A stretch of 33,959 nucleotides of DNA from DATFJC01 sp035269445 (GTDB taxonomy: Bacteria; Patescibacteriota; Patescibacteriia; UBA2591; UBA6264): positions 1 to 33,959 of the forward strand of contig DATFJC010000017.1 of assembly GCA_035269445.1 (NCBI GenBank), read 5' to 3'. A model generated the notes under the pieces. It searched no databases. It had not been told where the DNA came from and saw nothing but the letters and a program-made list of their open reading frames with translations. This document shows, in pieces, positions 23,100-31,440 of this stretch. Position 1 is the stretch's first letter. Every line of letters starts with the position of its first letter. Made by a program: the position numbers and the translations under genes.

Positions 23100-24800
23100 A
23101 TGAAAAAAATATGGCAAATTTCTTCACAAATAAACAAAGGGCTTAAAAATAAGTTTCCCAAGATAAATCCGGTTGTTTTACAAATACTTTTTAATCGTGA
23201 CATAAAGACTAAAAAAGAGATTGAAAAATTTTTATTCCCTAATTATAAAAGTGGGCTTTATAGCCCCTTTCTTTTTAGGGATATGAAAAAAGCGGTTAAT
23301 AGGATTGTAAAGGCAGTAAAAAATAAGGAAAGAGTTGTAATTTGTACAGATTCTGATACAGATGGAGCAACAGCTGGAGCCTTGATGTTTAAAACTCTTA
23401 AAAAAATAGGCGTTAAAGATTTAGACATTTATAGCGCTGAAAGAGAAAAACAATATGGTTTAAGTGAGGAAATTATTAAAAAACAGCTTGATTTAAAAAC
23501 CAATCTTATTATAACCTGTGATAGTGGGATATCAGATTATAATGAAATTAAGAAAGCTCAAAAGCAGGGGATAGATGTAATAGTTACAGATCATCATGTA
23601 GAACCATTAAAATTACCACCTGCCTTTGCTATTTTAAACCCTAAGGTGGAAAATGATGATTATCCCTTTAAACACTTAGCTGGCGTAGGGGTTGCTTTTA
23701 AGTTAGCTCAAGCCCTTTTATCTGATAAGCGCTTGAAAATAAAAAATAATAAGGCTATTGAAAAATGGCTTCTTGATTTAGTGGCCATTGGTACAATAGT
23801 AGATCATATGCCTATTATTGACGAGAATAGAAATTTAGTTCATTTTGGCTTAATTGTTTTGAATCAAACCTCTAATTTGGGTTTAAGAAAACTATTTAAA
23901 AATATTAATTTAACATTAGGCTCTATTAAAGGGGAAGACCTAGCTTTTAGAGTTGGGCCTCGCCTTAATGTGCCAGGACGAATTGGTTATTCCAATGAAT
24001 CTTTAAATCTTTTACTAGACAATGATCCCTTAAGTGTAGATAAAAAAGTTGAGCGCTTAGAAATGCTTAATAAAAAAAGGCAAGATCTTGTAAAAGAATA
24101 TTTAAAGAAAATAGTAAAGAAAATAGGGAAAAATCCTAAAGATAATATTTTGGTAGTAGAGGACAATTTAGAATCAGGCCTTTTAGGCCTTATTGCAATG
24201 AGGTTAGTTGAAAAATATAATCGTCCCAGTATAGTTTTGAGCCCTAAAGAGAAAAATGTTAAAGGTTCAGGACGTGCTGCCAAAGGATTTAATTTTTTGC
24301 AAGTTTTAAAAAATATTAATAAAGAATATTTTTTTGATCTAGGTGGACATAAAAGAGCTCTTGGTTTTACTTTAAAGCCTGAATTTTTAAAGGTTTTTAA
24401 AAAAGAGCTAAGAAAAACAGAAAAATTTCTTTTTAAAAAAGAAAAACCTAAATTAAAAATAGATATTGAAATGGACTTGGGCGATATAGATTGGTCTTTA
24501 ATAGAGGGGTTAGATTCTTTAAGACCCTTTGGGGTTCATAATCCCAAACCCTTATTTGCAACAAAGAATTTATCTTTGTCTAATTTTACTAAAGTTGGCA
24601 AAAATGGTAATCATAATAAATTATTAGTAAGGGACGAGAATAGCGGAGATTTTGGTAAAATGATTTATTTTAGTTCCTCTAAGGTAATGAAGGATTATAA
24701 AAAAGGTGATAAGGTTGACATAGCCTATCGTTTAGGCACTAATATTTGGAATGGTCAAAAAGAAATACAAATGACAGTGGTTGATATTAAAAAATCTTAA
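23100..24800 (+). CDS. recJ: single-stranded-DNA exonuclease RecJ
   Basis: 566 aa, DHH phosphoesterase family. Metal-binding motifs: DSDTDG (84-89, usually DYDADG), the DSG motif (141-143) and DHH (164-166). A DHHA1-type domain with GSGR (near 389-392) and GGHKRALGF (near 417-425) and the C-terminal OB-like region follow. It degrades ssDNA 5'-3' in recombination and mismatch repair. The first ~25 residues resemble the usual RecJ N-terminus. Confidence 0.95.
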   Translation: MKKIWQISSQINKGLKNKFPKINPVVLQILFNRDIKTKKEIEKFLFPNYKSGLYSPFLFRDMKKAVNRIVKAVKNKERVVICTDSDTDGATAGALMFKTLKKIGVKDLDIYSAEREKQYGLSEEIIKKQLDLKTNLIITCDSGISDYNEIKKAQKQGIDVIVTDHHVEPLKLPPAFAILNPKVENDDYPFKHLAGVGVAFKLAQALLSDKRLKIKNNKAIEKWLLDLVAIGTIVDHMPIIDENRNLVHFGLIVLNQTSNLGLRKLFKNINLTLGSIKGEDLAFRVGPRLNVPGRIGYSNESLNLLLDNDPLSVDKKVERLEMLNKKRQDLVKEYLKKIVKKIGKNPKDNILVVEDNLESGLLGLIAMRLVEKYNRPSIVLSPKEKNVKGSGRAAKGFNFLQVLKNINKEYFFDLGGHKRALGFTLKPEFLKVFKKELRKTEKFLFKKEKPKLKIDIEMDLGDIDWSLIEGLDSLRPFGVHNPKPLFATKNLSLSNFTKVGKNGNHNKLLVRDENSGDFGKMIYFSSSKVMKDYKKGDKVDIAYRLGTNIWNGQKEIQMTVVDIKKS

Positions 24801-24804
24801 TTTT

Positions 24805-25209
24805 ATGCATTTAAAAATTTATACAGATGGTGGATCACGTGGTAATCCTGGGCCCAGTGGGCTGGGAGTGGTTTTAATAAATAAAAATAAAGTTATTGGT
24901 AAATATTTTAAGTTTTTAGGTAGAGCAACCAATAATGAGGCTGAATATGCAGGTATTTTATATGGTTTAAAAAAAGCAAAAGAAAAAGGGGCAAAAAGGG
25001 TTGATATGTATATGGATTCTTTGTTAGCTGTTAAGCAATTAAATCAAGAATATAAATTAAAAAATAAAAATTTAGCTAAATATTTTATTAAAATATGGAA
25101 TTTAAAAGATTCTTTTGATAAGGTTAGCTTTTCCCATATTCCTAGAGAAAAAAATAACTTAGCAGATGAGCTGGTAAATAAAGCAATTGATCAGGGCATT
25201 AGACGTTGA
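24805..25209 (+). CDS. rnhA: ribonuclease HI
   Basis: 134 aa from the ATG at 24805. An in-frame TTG at 24781 lies inside recJ and would add residues unlike the family. Catalytic acids D8 (YTDGGSRGNPGP), E47 (TNNEAEY), D71 (MYMDS) and D121 (NNLADELV) are all present. It is the short form lacking the basic protrusion of E. coli RNase HI. It degrades RNA in RNA-DNA hybrids. Its TGA stop overlaps the -35 of the rnpB promoter. Confidence 0.96.
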   Translation: MHLKIYTDGGSRGNPGPSGLGVVLINKNKVIGKYFKFLGRATNNEAEYAGILYGLKKAKEKGAKRVDMYMDSLLAVKQLNQEYKLKNKNLAKYFIKIWNLKDSFDKVSFSHIPREKNNLADELVNKAIDQGIRR

Positions 25210-25233
25210 CAAGATTAAAATAAGTGCTATATT
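25206..25233 (+). promoter_or_regulatory. rnpB promoter
   Basis: TTGACA (25206-25211) overlaps the rnhA stop codon. With a 16-bp spacer, TATATT (25228-25233) predicts a start at about 25240, just at the first P1 base pair of RNase P RNA. Confidence 0.75.
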
Positions 25234-25239
25234 AAAAGC

Positions 25240-25560
25240 AAAGACCAGATAGCCGCCCTTTATTTTTTAAAGTAAGGGGAGGAAAGTCCGAGCACTCCCT
25301 GTTTTAAACAGGAGCAGGTAGCGGGTAACACCCGTCGCTTAATAAGTAGAGGTGCGAACAGAAACGCTTTTCCTTGAAAAGGGAAAAGAACCCTTATGGG
25401 GTTATCCTTTATGGTAACATAGAGGGTGAAACGGCTAAATCCTTACCTGAGTGAAAGACCAAACTTTGGTGGGTCGTTCGAGTTTATTGGTAACAATAAA
25501 CCCAGATAAATGGCTATCGCCACTTTTTAAAGTGGTAACAGAATTCGGCTTACGGTCTTA
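25240..25560 (+). ncRNA. rnpB: RNase P RNA, bacterial
   Basis: Catalytic RNA that matures tRNA 5' ends. The universal 5' core GAGGAAAGTCCGAGC (25280-25294) and 3' core ACAGAATTCGGCTTA (25538-25552) are both present. P1 pairs AAGACC (25241-25246) with GGTCTT (25554-25559). Internal conserved elements such as GGTGAAACGGCTAAATCC and GAGTGAAAGACC are in the expected order. About 320 nt, somewhat short for type A. The rnpA gene is not in this window. Confidence 0.95.
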
Positions 25561-25567
25561 ATCATAT

Positions 25568-25602
25568 GGGGATTGTAATTTAATTATTGCAATCCCCTTT
25601 TA
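25568..25602 (+). terminator. rnpB terminator overlapping the next promoter
   Basis: GGGGATTGTAAT (25568-25579) pairs with ATTGCAATCCCC (25586-25597, one G-U) followed by TTTTATTTT. The 3' arm contains the -35 of the downstream gene. Confidence 0.88.
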
Positions 25603-25614
25603 TTTTGATATAAT
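25587..25614 (+). promoter_or_regulatory. promoter of the sugar transferase gene
   Basis: TTGCAA (25587-25592), 16 bp, TATAAT (25609-25614). Predicted start about 25620-25622, only 6-8 nt before the ATG at 25628, so the leader is very short. Confidence 0.65.
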
Positions 25615-25627
25615 ATAAATGTTTATT

Positions 25628-27004
25628 ATGAGCAAAAAATTTAAACTTTTATTTTCTACCTTAAATATTCCTCTTGATTTTATAATGCTAGTTTTAGCTG
25701 GCTTATTTGTTTATTATCTTCGTTTTAATATTTTATCTTCCACTATAGATGTTATTTATAAAATACCCTTTTTAAGGTATTTTTTTTATATATTAATAAT
25801 TAGTTTAGCTTGGCTTTTTATTTTTGCTGTTAGTGGGCTTTATAAATTAAAAAATCAACGCTTTTCTAGGGAGTTCTTAAAAATATTTTGGGGCTGTACT
25901 ATTGGCACAATGCTTATTATATTTTTAATATTTTTAGCTCGTCGTCCTTTTTCATCTCGTTTTATTATCTTAGCAGGCTGGGGAACAAGTTTTTTGTTTG
26001 TAAGTTTGGGGCGTAGTTTTATTCATGCCATAGAACTTTTTTGTTATAAAAGAGATAAGGGGCTAGAGCCGATAGCAGTGGTGGGACAATCTAGGTCAGC
26101 CCAAGAAATTTCCTTTTATATTAAAAACCATAAAGGCTTAGGTTATAAAATTTTAAATATCTTTCCCAACATTGATGAAGCTATTAAGGGTTTAAAAAGT
26201 GCCCCAGAAAAGGTTGATCACATTATTTTAGCTGATACGGATTTATCTAAAAAAGATATGACCAGGTTATTAGAATTTTGCAATGAGCATCAAATTATTT
26301 TTAGATATTTAACAGATACTTTTGATGCCATGTATGAAAATGTTAGAGTGGATACTTTGGCAGGTTTACCAATAGTAGTTATTGGGAAAACTGCTCTTTC
26401 TGGTTGGGGTAAGGTAGCAAAAAGAACAGTGGATTTAATAGGTTCTGTTTTGGGTCTTATTTTATTATTACCATTTTTTATAACTCTGCCTATTATAATA
26501 AAAATAGATTCTAAGGGCCCAGTTTTTGTTAAATTAAAAAGAGTAGGCAAGAGAGGAGAAAGGTTTTATTTATATAAATTCAGATCAATGGTAAAAAATG
26601 CCCATAAAATGAAAGAAGATTTAAAAAAACAAAATGAAAGGCAAGGCCCGCTTTTTAAAATGAAAAATGATCCTAGGATTACTAAGATAGGCAAATTTTT
26701 AAGAAAATCTAGCCTAGATGAGATACCCCAACTTATTAATGTTTTAAAAGGGGAGATGAGCTTGGTCGGGCCTAGGCCTCATGAGCCAGAGGAGGTGGCA
26801 AAATACCAAAAGCAACACAAACAACTTTTAACTATTGCTCCGGGTATTACTGGTTTAGCTCAAATTTCTGGTCGCTCTAGTATCTCATTTGAAGAAGAGG
26901 CTAAATTAGATATATATTATATTGAAAATTGGACTTTGTGGCAGGATATAAGTATTATAATAAAAACAATTCCAGTAGTATTACTGGGAAAAGACGTAGC
27001 TTAA
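25628..27004 (+). CDS. polyprenyl-phosphate sugar-1-phosphate transferase (WbaP/WcaJ type)
   Basis: 458 aa from ATG 25628. The in-frame ATG at 25619 lies at or before the predicted transcription start. The N-terminal half has about four membrane helices and a Rossmann-like CoA-binding domain. The C-terminal catalytic domain has the membrane hairpin after KRTVDLIGS, VFVKLKRVGKRGERFYLYKFRSM, then LRKSSLDEIPQLINVLKGEMSLVGPRP and the TIAPGITGLAQISGR segment. It initiates surface glycan synthesis by loading a sugar phosphate on undecaprenyl phosphate. Sugar specificity unknown. Confidence 0.93.
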   Translation: MSKKFKLLFSTLNIPLDFIMLVLAGLFVYYLRFNILSSTIDVIYKIPFLRYFFYILIISLAWLFIFAVSGLYKLKNQRFSREFLKIFWGCTIGTMLIIFLIFLARRPFSSRFIILAGWGTSFLFVSLGRSFIHAIELFCYKRDKGLEPIAVVGQSRSAQEISFYIKNHKGLGYKILNIFPNIDEAIKGLKSAPEKVDHIILADTDLSKKDMTRLLEFCNEHQIIFRYLTDTFDAMYENVRVDTLAGLPIVVIGKTALSGWGKVAKRTVDLIGSVLGLILLLPFFITLPIIIKIDSKGPVFVKLKRVGKRGERFYLYKFRSMVKNAHKMKEDLKKQNERQGPLFKMKNDPRITKIGKFLRKSSLDEIPQLINVLKGEMSLVGPRPHEPEEVAKYQKQHKQLLTIAPGITGLAQISGRSSISFEEEAKLDIYYIENWTLWQDISIIIKTIPVVLLGKDVA

Positions 27005-27010
27005 AAAAAT

Positions 27011-28474
27011 ATGAAATTTGAAACAATTATTGGTTTAGAAATTCATTTACAGCTTAAAACAAAATCTAAGTTTTTTTGTTCCTGCTCTACTAAAGAAGAG
27101 GCTGAGCCAAACAAAAATATTTGTCCCATTTGTATGGGGCAGCCTGGGGTTTTGCCTGCTTTAAATAAAAAAGCCCTAAAGTTTAGTTTAATGTTAGGCC
27201 TTGCCTTGGAAGGAGAGATTAACAAAGAAACAAACTTTGATAGGAAAAATTATTTTTACCCTGATCTTCCCAAGGGTTATCAAATTAGTCAATATGAACT
27301 ACCCATTATTAAGTCAGGGGTTTTAGAGGTCAATAATAAAAAAATTAATTTAGAAAGAATACATTTGGAAGAAGATACTGCTAAAACTTTTCACAATAAA
27401 GGAGAACTACTTTTAGATTTTAATCGAGCTGGCATTCCCTTGGTTGAAATTGTTACTAAACCAGAAATAACTACTCCTAAACTAGCTAAAAACTTTTTAA
27501 AGGAATTGCAAATGGTTGTTCGTTATTTAAATATATCTGATGCTAATATGGAAAAAAGTCAAATGAGGTGTGACGCTAATATATCTTTAAGACCTAAAAA
27601 TTCTTCTAAATTTTTTCCTAAAACAGAAATTAAAAATTTAAATTCTTTTAAATCAGTAGAAAGGGCATTAAATTTTGAAATTCAAAGACAAAAAATATTG
27701 TGGCAAAAAAAAGAACCACCTAAAAAGGAAGTTACTAAAGGATGGGATCAAGACAAGCAAGTAACAGTTATTCAAAGAACAAAAGAAGCAGTATCAGATT
27801 ATCGCTACTTTCCTGAACCTGATCTTCCTCCCTTTAATATCAAAGACTTAGATCTTGATCTAAAGGCAATAAGAGCAGATCTTCCAGAATTGCCTAGTGA
27901 TAAGCGAAGGAGATTTATATCTGAGTACAGTATAAGGCCCTCAGACGCTGCTGTTTTGGTAAAAAATAAGAAGTTGGCACATTATATTGAAAAAGTAATT
28001 TCAGAGCTTAAAGCCTGGCTTGTTTCCTTAGAAACCGTAGAAGGGACAGAAAAACAAGTTTGGCAAAAATATAAATCTAAATTATCTAAATTAGTTAGTA
28101 ATTGGTTGATTAACCATCTTTTAACTGATGAAATGGAGTTTAATATAACACCAGAAAATTTTGCAGAATTTATTATATTTATATATGAGAAAAAAACTCC
28201 CAATGTTTTAGCTGCAAAGATTTTAAAGATAATGGATTCTACGGGGCAAGACATTGATAATGTTTTGGCTGAGCATGATTTACAATCTAGTAAAAAGGGG
28301 ACTTTAAAAAAATGGATTCAAGAAATATTAGAGAAGAACCCAAAAATAATAGAAAAATATAAAAATGGTAACACCAATGTTTTAAAGTTTTTAATTGGTC
28401 AAGTAATGAAAAAAGCTCAGGGCAAGGCAGACCCTGAGACAATAGAAGAGATTTTAAAAGATAAGCTTGATTAA
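27011..28474 (+). CDS. gatB: aspartyl/glutamyl-tRNA amidotransferase subunit B
   Basis: 487 aa, full length. The kinase-like core has GLEIHLQLKTKSKFFC (9-24), a CPICMGQPGVLP zinc region, the HLEEDTAK phosphate-binding segment and DFNRAGIPLVEIVTKPE. The C-terminal tail is a GatB/YqeY-type helical domain for tRNA binding. It converts Glu-tRNA-Gln (or Asp-tRNA-Asn) to the amide form together with GatA and GatC, neither of which is in this window. It starts 6 nt after the sugar transferase stop and converges on miaA with overlapping stops. Confidence 0.96.
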   Translation: MKFETIIGLEIHLQLKTKSKFFCSCSTKEEAEPNKNICPICMGQPGVLPALNKKALKFSLMLGLALEGEINKETNFDRKNYFYPDLPKGYQISQYELPIIKSGVLEVNNKKINLERIHLEEDTAKTFHNKGELLLDFNRAGIPLVEIVTKPEITTPKLAKNFLKELQMVVRYLNISDANMEKSQMRCDANISLRPKNSSKFFPKTEIKNLNSFKSVERALNFEIQRQKILWQKKEPPKKEVTKGWDQDKQVTVIQRTKEAVSDYRYFPEPDLPPFNIKDLDLDLKAIRADLPELPSDKRRRFISEYSIRPSDAAVLVKNKKLAHYIEKVISELKAWLVSLETVEGTEKQVWQKYKSKLSKLVSNWLINHLLTDEMEFNITPENFAEFIIFIYEKKTPNVLAAKILKIMDSTGQDIDNVLAEHDLQSSKKGTLKKWIQEILEKNPKIIEKYKNGNTNVLKFLIGQVMKKAQGKADPETIEEILKDKLD

Positions 28475-29394
28475 TTTAGGAAGTTTTTTGTAATATTTTT
28501 AGCTTCTTGAAAATTTTTAACCCATTTAATATTTTTTTCCTTTTTAAACCAAGTTTCTTGTCTTTTGCTAAATTGTCTAGTATGAAGTTTAATTTCTTTT
28601 ATGGCTTTTTTTAAACTAATTTTACCTTCTAAGTAGGGGATAATTTCTTGATAGCCTATAGTATTTAATAAAACCTGTGTTTTGCCATATTTATTAATAA
28701 GGTTTTTAGTTTCTTTTATAAGGCCCTTTTCAATCATCTTATCAACTCTTTTGCTTTGTTTTTGAAAAAGCTTCTTTTCTGATAATTTTATACCTATTTT
28801 TAAAGAATTAAATTGTATTGGTTTTTTTGATTTAATTTTTGAAAATGCTTTATCTTTTTTAAAACAAACCTCTAGTGCTCGAATAACTCTTCTGGGATTA
28901 TTTTTATCAACTATATTTTTTGATCCAGGGTCTATTTTAATTAATTCCTGCCAAAGTGTTTCCAAGCCCTTATTCTTTGCTTTTTTTTCTAATTCATTTC
29001 TTAGCTTATTGTCAGGGGCAACGCCAGGAAAGGAATAGTTTTCTAAAACAGCTTTAATATAAAGGCCTGTGCCACCAGCTAAAATTGGTAATTTATTTTT
29101 TTGGATTATTTCTTTTATTTTAAAAACAGCCAAAGGCTTAAATTGAGCTACGCTAAATTTTTGATCCGGGTTTACAATATTAACTAAATAATGGGGGATA
29201 CCTTGGTAAAAATAACCTTGTTTTGTTTTTTTAAATTCTGGCTTATCAGTAGCAATGTTTAAGTTTTTATAAATATTTCTACTATCAGCTGAAATAATTT
29301 CTCCATTAAATTCCTTGGCTAACTTAAGAGCCATTTTACTTTTTCCAGAGGCTGTTTGTCCCATTAAAGCTATTATTTTTGGTAAATTTGACAT
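28471..29394 (-). CDS. miaA: tRNA dimethylallyltransferase MiaA
   Basis: 307 aa. P-loop GQTASGKS (12-19), catalytic Asp in SADSRNIYK (D37), AGGTGLYI near 101-108 and a conserved RRVIRALE segment. It adds the isopentenyl group to A37 of tRNAs reading UNN codons. MiaB encoded nearby at 30103 adds the methylthio group, so the i6A to ms2i6A pathway is complete here. It converges on gatB with a 4-nt overlap and diverges from the prsW-like gene, with only 6 bp between the two start codons. Confidence 0.96.
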   Translation of the reverse strand: MSNLPKIIALMGQTASGKSKMALKLAKEFNGEIISADSRNIYKNLNIATDKPEFKKTKQGYFYQGIPHYLVNIVNPDQKFSVAQFKPLAVFKIKEIIQKNKLPILAGGTGLYIKAVLENYSFPGVAPDNKLRNELEKKAKNKGLETLWQELIKIDPGSKNIVDKNNPRRVIRALEVCFKKDKAFSKIKSKKPIQFNSLKIGIKLSEKKLFQKQSKRVDKMIEKGLIKETKNLINKYGKTQVLLNTIGYQEIIPYLEGKISLKKAIKEIKLHTRQFSKRQETWFKKEKNIKWVKNFQEAKNITKNFLN

Positions 29395-29400
29395 AATTTT

Positions 29401-30144
29401 ATGAATTTCTTAATAAATATTATAAAACAGTCTTCTCTTAGCAGCATTTTATTTTTTATTATGCTTTCTGCTGGCCCTGCTTTGATTTGGCTTTTTATTT
29501 GTCTTTGGCTGGATAGAAAACAGCCAGAGCCTAAAAAACAAATTATTAAAACTTTTTTTATAGGAATGGTTGCTACCATACCCCTTTTATTTATTGCTGG
29601 TTTTTTGTCTAGTTTTGTTAAGGCAATTAATCTTTCTACATTATTATCAATATTAGCATTGTCTTTTTTAATTGATGGTCTTGTCGAAGAATTGGCAAAA
29701 TATATTATTTTAAGAGTTAGTGTGGTGAAATTTCATTATTTTGATGAATTAAGAGATGGTTTGATTTATGGAATGGTCTTGGGTCTGGGCCTTGCCTTTA
29801 TTGAAAATATTTTATATGGCTTAGTAGCGGGTGTAGTAAAAGGGGCTTCCTTGGTTTTGTTAAGGGGATTTTCTACAACCTTACTTCACTTTTTAACAGG
29901 CGGCATAATTGGTTATTTTATCACCTTAGCTGTTGTTAGTCCTTATAAAAGGGGGAAATATATGAGTTATTTAGGTTTTTTAATTGCAATTTTGGCTCAT
30001 GGGGGATATAATGTTGTTACTAGACTGGGCTTAACCTGGCCAATTATGGGGCCAATTTTTTTATTGGTAATAACCTATTATTATATTTTTAATCATCTTC
30101 ATTTAAATCAACTTTCCTCTAAGGTGCCAGGGCGTAACCTTTAA
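29401..30144 (+). CDS. PrsW-type intramembrane protease
   Basis: 247 aa with about seven membrane helices. The family motifs are present: VEELAK with E96, E97 and K100, AFIEN with E135, H163 in LLHFLTGGIIG, and H200 in LAHGGYN. PrsW proteins belong to the glutamate-type/CAAX-protease superfamily; the characterised member cleaves an anti-sigma factor in Bacillus. The target here is unknown. The start is 6 bp from the divergent miaA start. The last 42 nt overlap the 3' end of miaB on the other strand. Confidence 0.87.
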   Translation: MNFLINIIKQSSLSSILFFIMLSAGPALIWLFICLWLDRKQPEPKKQIIKTFFIGMVATIPLLFIAGFLSSFVKAINLSTLLSILALSFLIDGLVEELAKYIILRVSVVKFHYFDELRDGLIYGMVLGLGLAFIENILYGLVAGVVKGASLVLLRGFSTTLLHFLTGGIIGYFITLAVVSPYKRGKYMSYLGFLIAILAHGGYNVVTRLGLTWPIMGPIFLLVITYYYIFNHLHLNQLSSKVPGRNL

Positions 30145-31368
30145 AACCTTACAATTAATAAATTGTCCTACTTTTAGGTTTTTTGTTTTGCCAGCTATTT
30201 GAATTTTTTTATTATTCTTAGTTTTACCAAAAAATTTATTTTTATTTTTAAGGGTTACAAGGACCCTTATTTTTTTATTTAAAAGTTTTTTGTTGTTTTC
30301 CAGGGCTGTTTTTTTAAGTATTTTAGTTAATATTTTTTCTCTTTTCTTTTTTTCTTTTAAAGGTATATTATCTTTTAATTTTGCTGCAGCTGTTATTTTG
30401 CGAGGGGAATATTTTGCAATATAGGCCATATCAAACTTGGCCCATTTAAAAAGTTTAACTGTATTTTTGAATTGAGCTTTTGTTTCTCCGGGAAAGCCTA
30501 CTATGATATCAGTAGATAGGCTAATATTGGGAATACCTTTTTTTATTTTTTTAATTATATTCTTATATGCTTCAACAGTATAATTGCGATTCATTGCTTT
30601 TAAGGTGTTATTATCTCCAGATTGAACTGCTAAGTGTAAATAATTAGTGATTTTATTGGATTGAATCATTACCTTAATTAATTCGTCAGAAAAATCTTTT
30701 GGATGAGAAGAAATAAAGTTTAACCAAAAATCATTATTTAAATTAGTGATTTTTTTTAAAAGTTTGGGAAAATTTATTTCTTTGTCTTTATATGAATTAA
30801 CATTTTGGCCTAAAAGTATTATTTCTTTGCTATTATTTTCTATTGCTTTTTTTATTTCTTTTAAAATTTGATTACCTGGTCTAGAAAACTCTCTTCCCCT
30901 AGTATAGGGGACAACACAATAGCTACAAAAATTATTACAGCCAGACATTATTGGTATAAAAGAGGTAACACTAGAATCCCTTTTAGGTTTTATTTTTAAG
31001 TAATTTAATGGATCTCTATTTGTTTTAATTGCTTTTTTAAAAATTAATTTAGGGAGTTCAGGCAAATTTTTAATATTAAAGACAAGATCAAACCTTTTTT
31101 CAAATTTTTTTAAATCTGGTTTTAGTATGCAGCCGGTTAGGATTGTTTTTATGTTATTCTCTTTTTTCCATTTAGCAAATTTATTTGCTAAGCCATAAAT
31201 TCTATCTACAGCAGATTGTCGGACAGAGCACATATTAACTATAATAAGATCAGCCTTTTTAGGTTCTTTAACGGCTTTATAGTCATTATTTTCTAAAACA
31301 GTTTTAATTTTTTCGCTATCTGAATGATTCATTTGACAGCCAAAAGTATAAATATAATATTTTTTCAT
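30103..31368 (-). CDS. miaB: tRNA ms2i6A37 methylthiotransferase MiaB
   Basis: 421 aa. N-terminal methylthiotransferase domain with C11 (TFGCQMNHSDSE), C47 (NMCSVRQSAVDR) and C80 (LTGC), a radical SAM cluster C144, C148 and C151 in GCNNFCSYC, then VVPYTRGRE, and a C-terminal TRAM domain (about 358-421). The QMNxSDSE and SVRxxAxxR patterns are typical of MiaB, separating it from the MtaB-like protein at 13599. It shares its minus-strand orientation with miaA but is separated from it by the oppositely oriented prsW-like gene. Confidence 0.96.
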   Translation of the reverse strand: MKKYYIYTFGCQMNHSDSEKIKTVLENNDYKAVKEPKKADLIIVNMCSVRQSAVDRIYGLANKFAKWKKENNIKTILTGCILKPDLKKFEKRFDLVFNIKNLPELPKLIFKKAIKTNRDPLNYLKIKPKRDSSVTSFIPIMSGCNNFCSYCVVPYTRGREFSRPGNQILKEIKKAIENNSKEIILLGQNVNSYKDKEINFPKLLKKITNLNNDFWLNFISSHPKDFSDELIKVMIQSNKITNYLHLAVQSGDNNTLKAMNRNYTVEAYKNIIKKIKKGIPNISLSTDIIVGFPGETKAQFKNTVKLFKWAKFDMAYIAKYSPRKITAAAKLKDNIPLKEKKKREKILTKILKKTALENNKKLLNKKIRVLVTLKNKNKFFGKTKNNKKIQIAGKTKNLKVGQFINCKVLKVTPWHLRGKLI

Positions 31369-31386
31369 AAAGAATTTTTTAAAAAC

Positions 31387-31412
31387 AAAAAGGGGAAATA
31401 AAGCCCCTTTTT
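31387..31412. terminator. bidirectional-looking intrinsic terminator
   Basis: AAAAAGGGG (31387-31395) pairs with CCCCTTTTT (31404-31412) over an 8-nt loop, with a T-rich flank on either strand. It ends the large minus-strand gene to its right and separates it from miaB. Confidence 0.85.
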
Positions 31413-31440
31413 GTTGTAATATTGATTTTAAACTTTATTT

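Noticed and set aside
24781..24804. TTG start for rnhA inside recJ
   Set aside because: The ATG at 24805 matches RNase HI N-termini and context; the extension is unlike the family.
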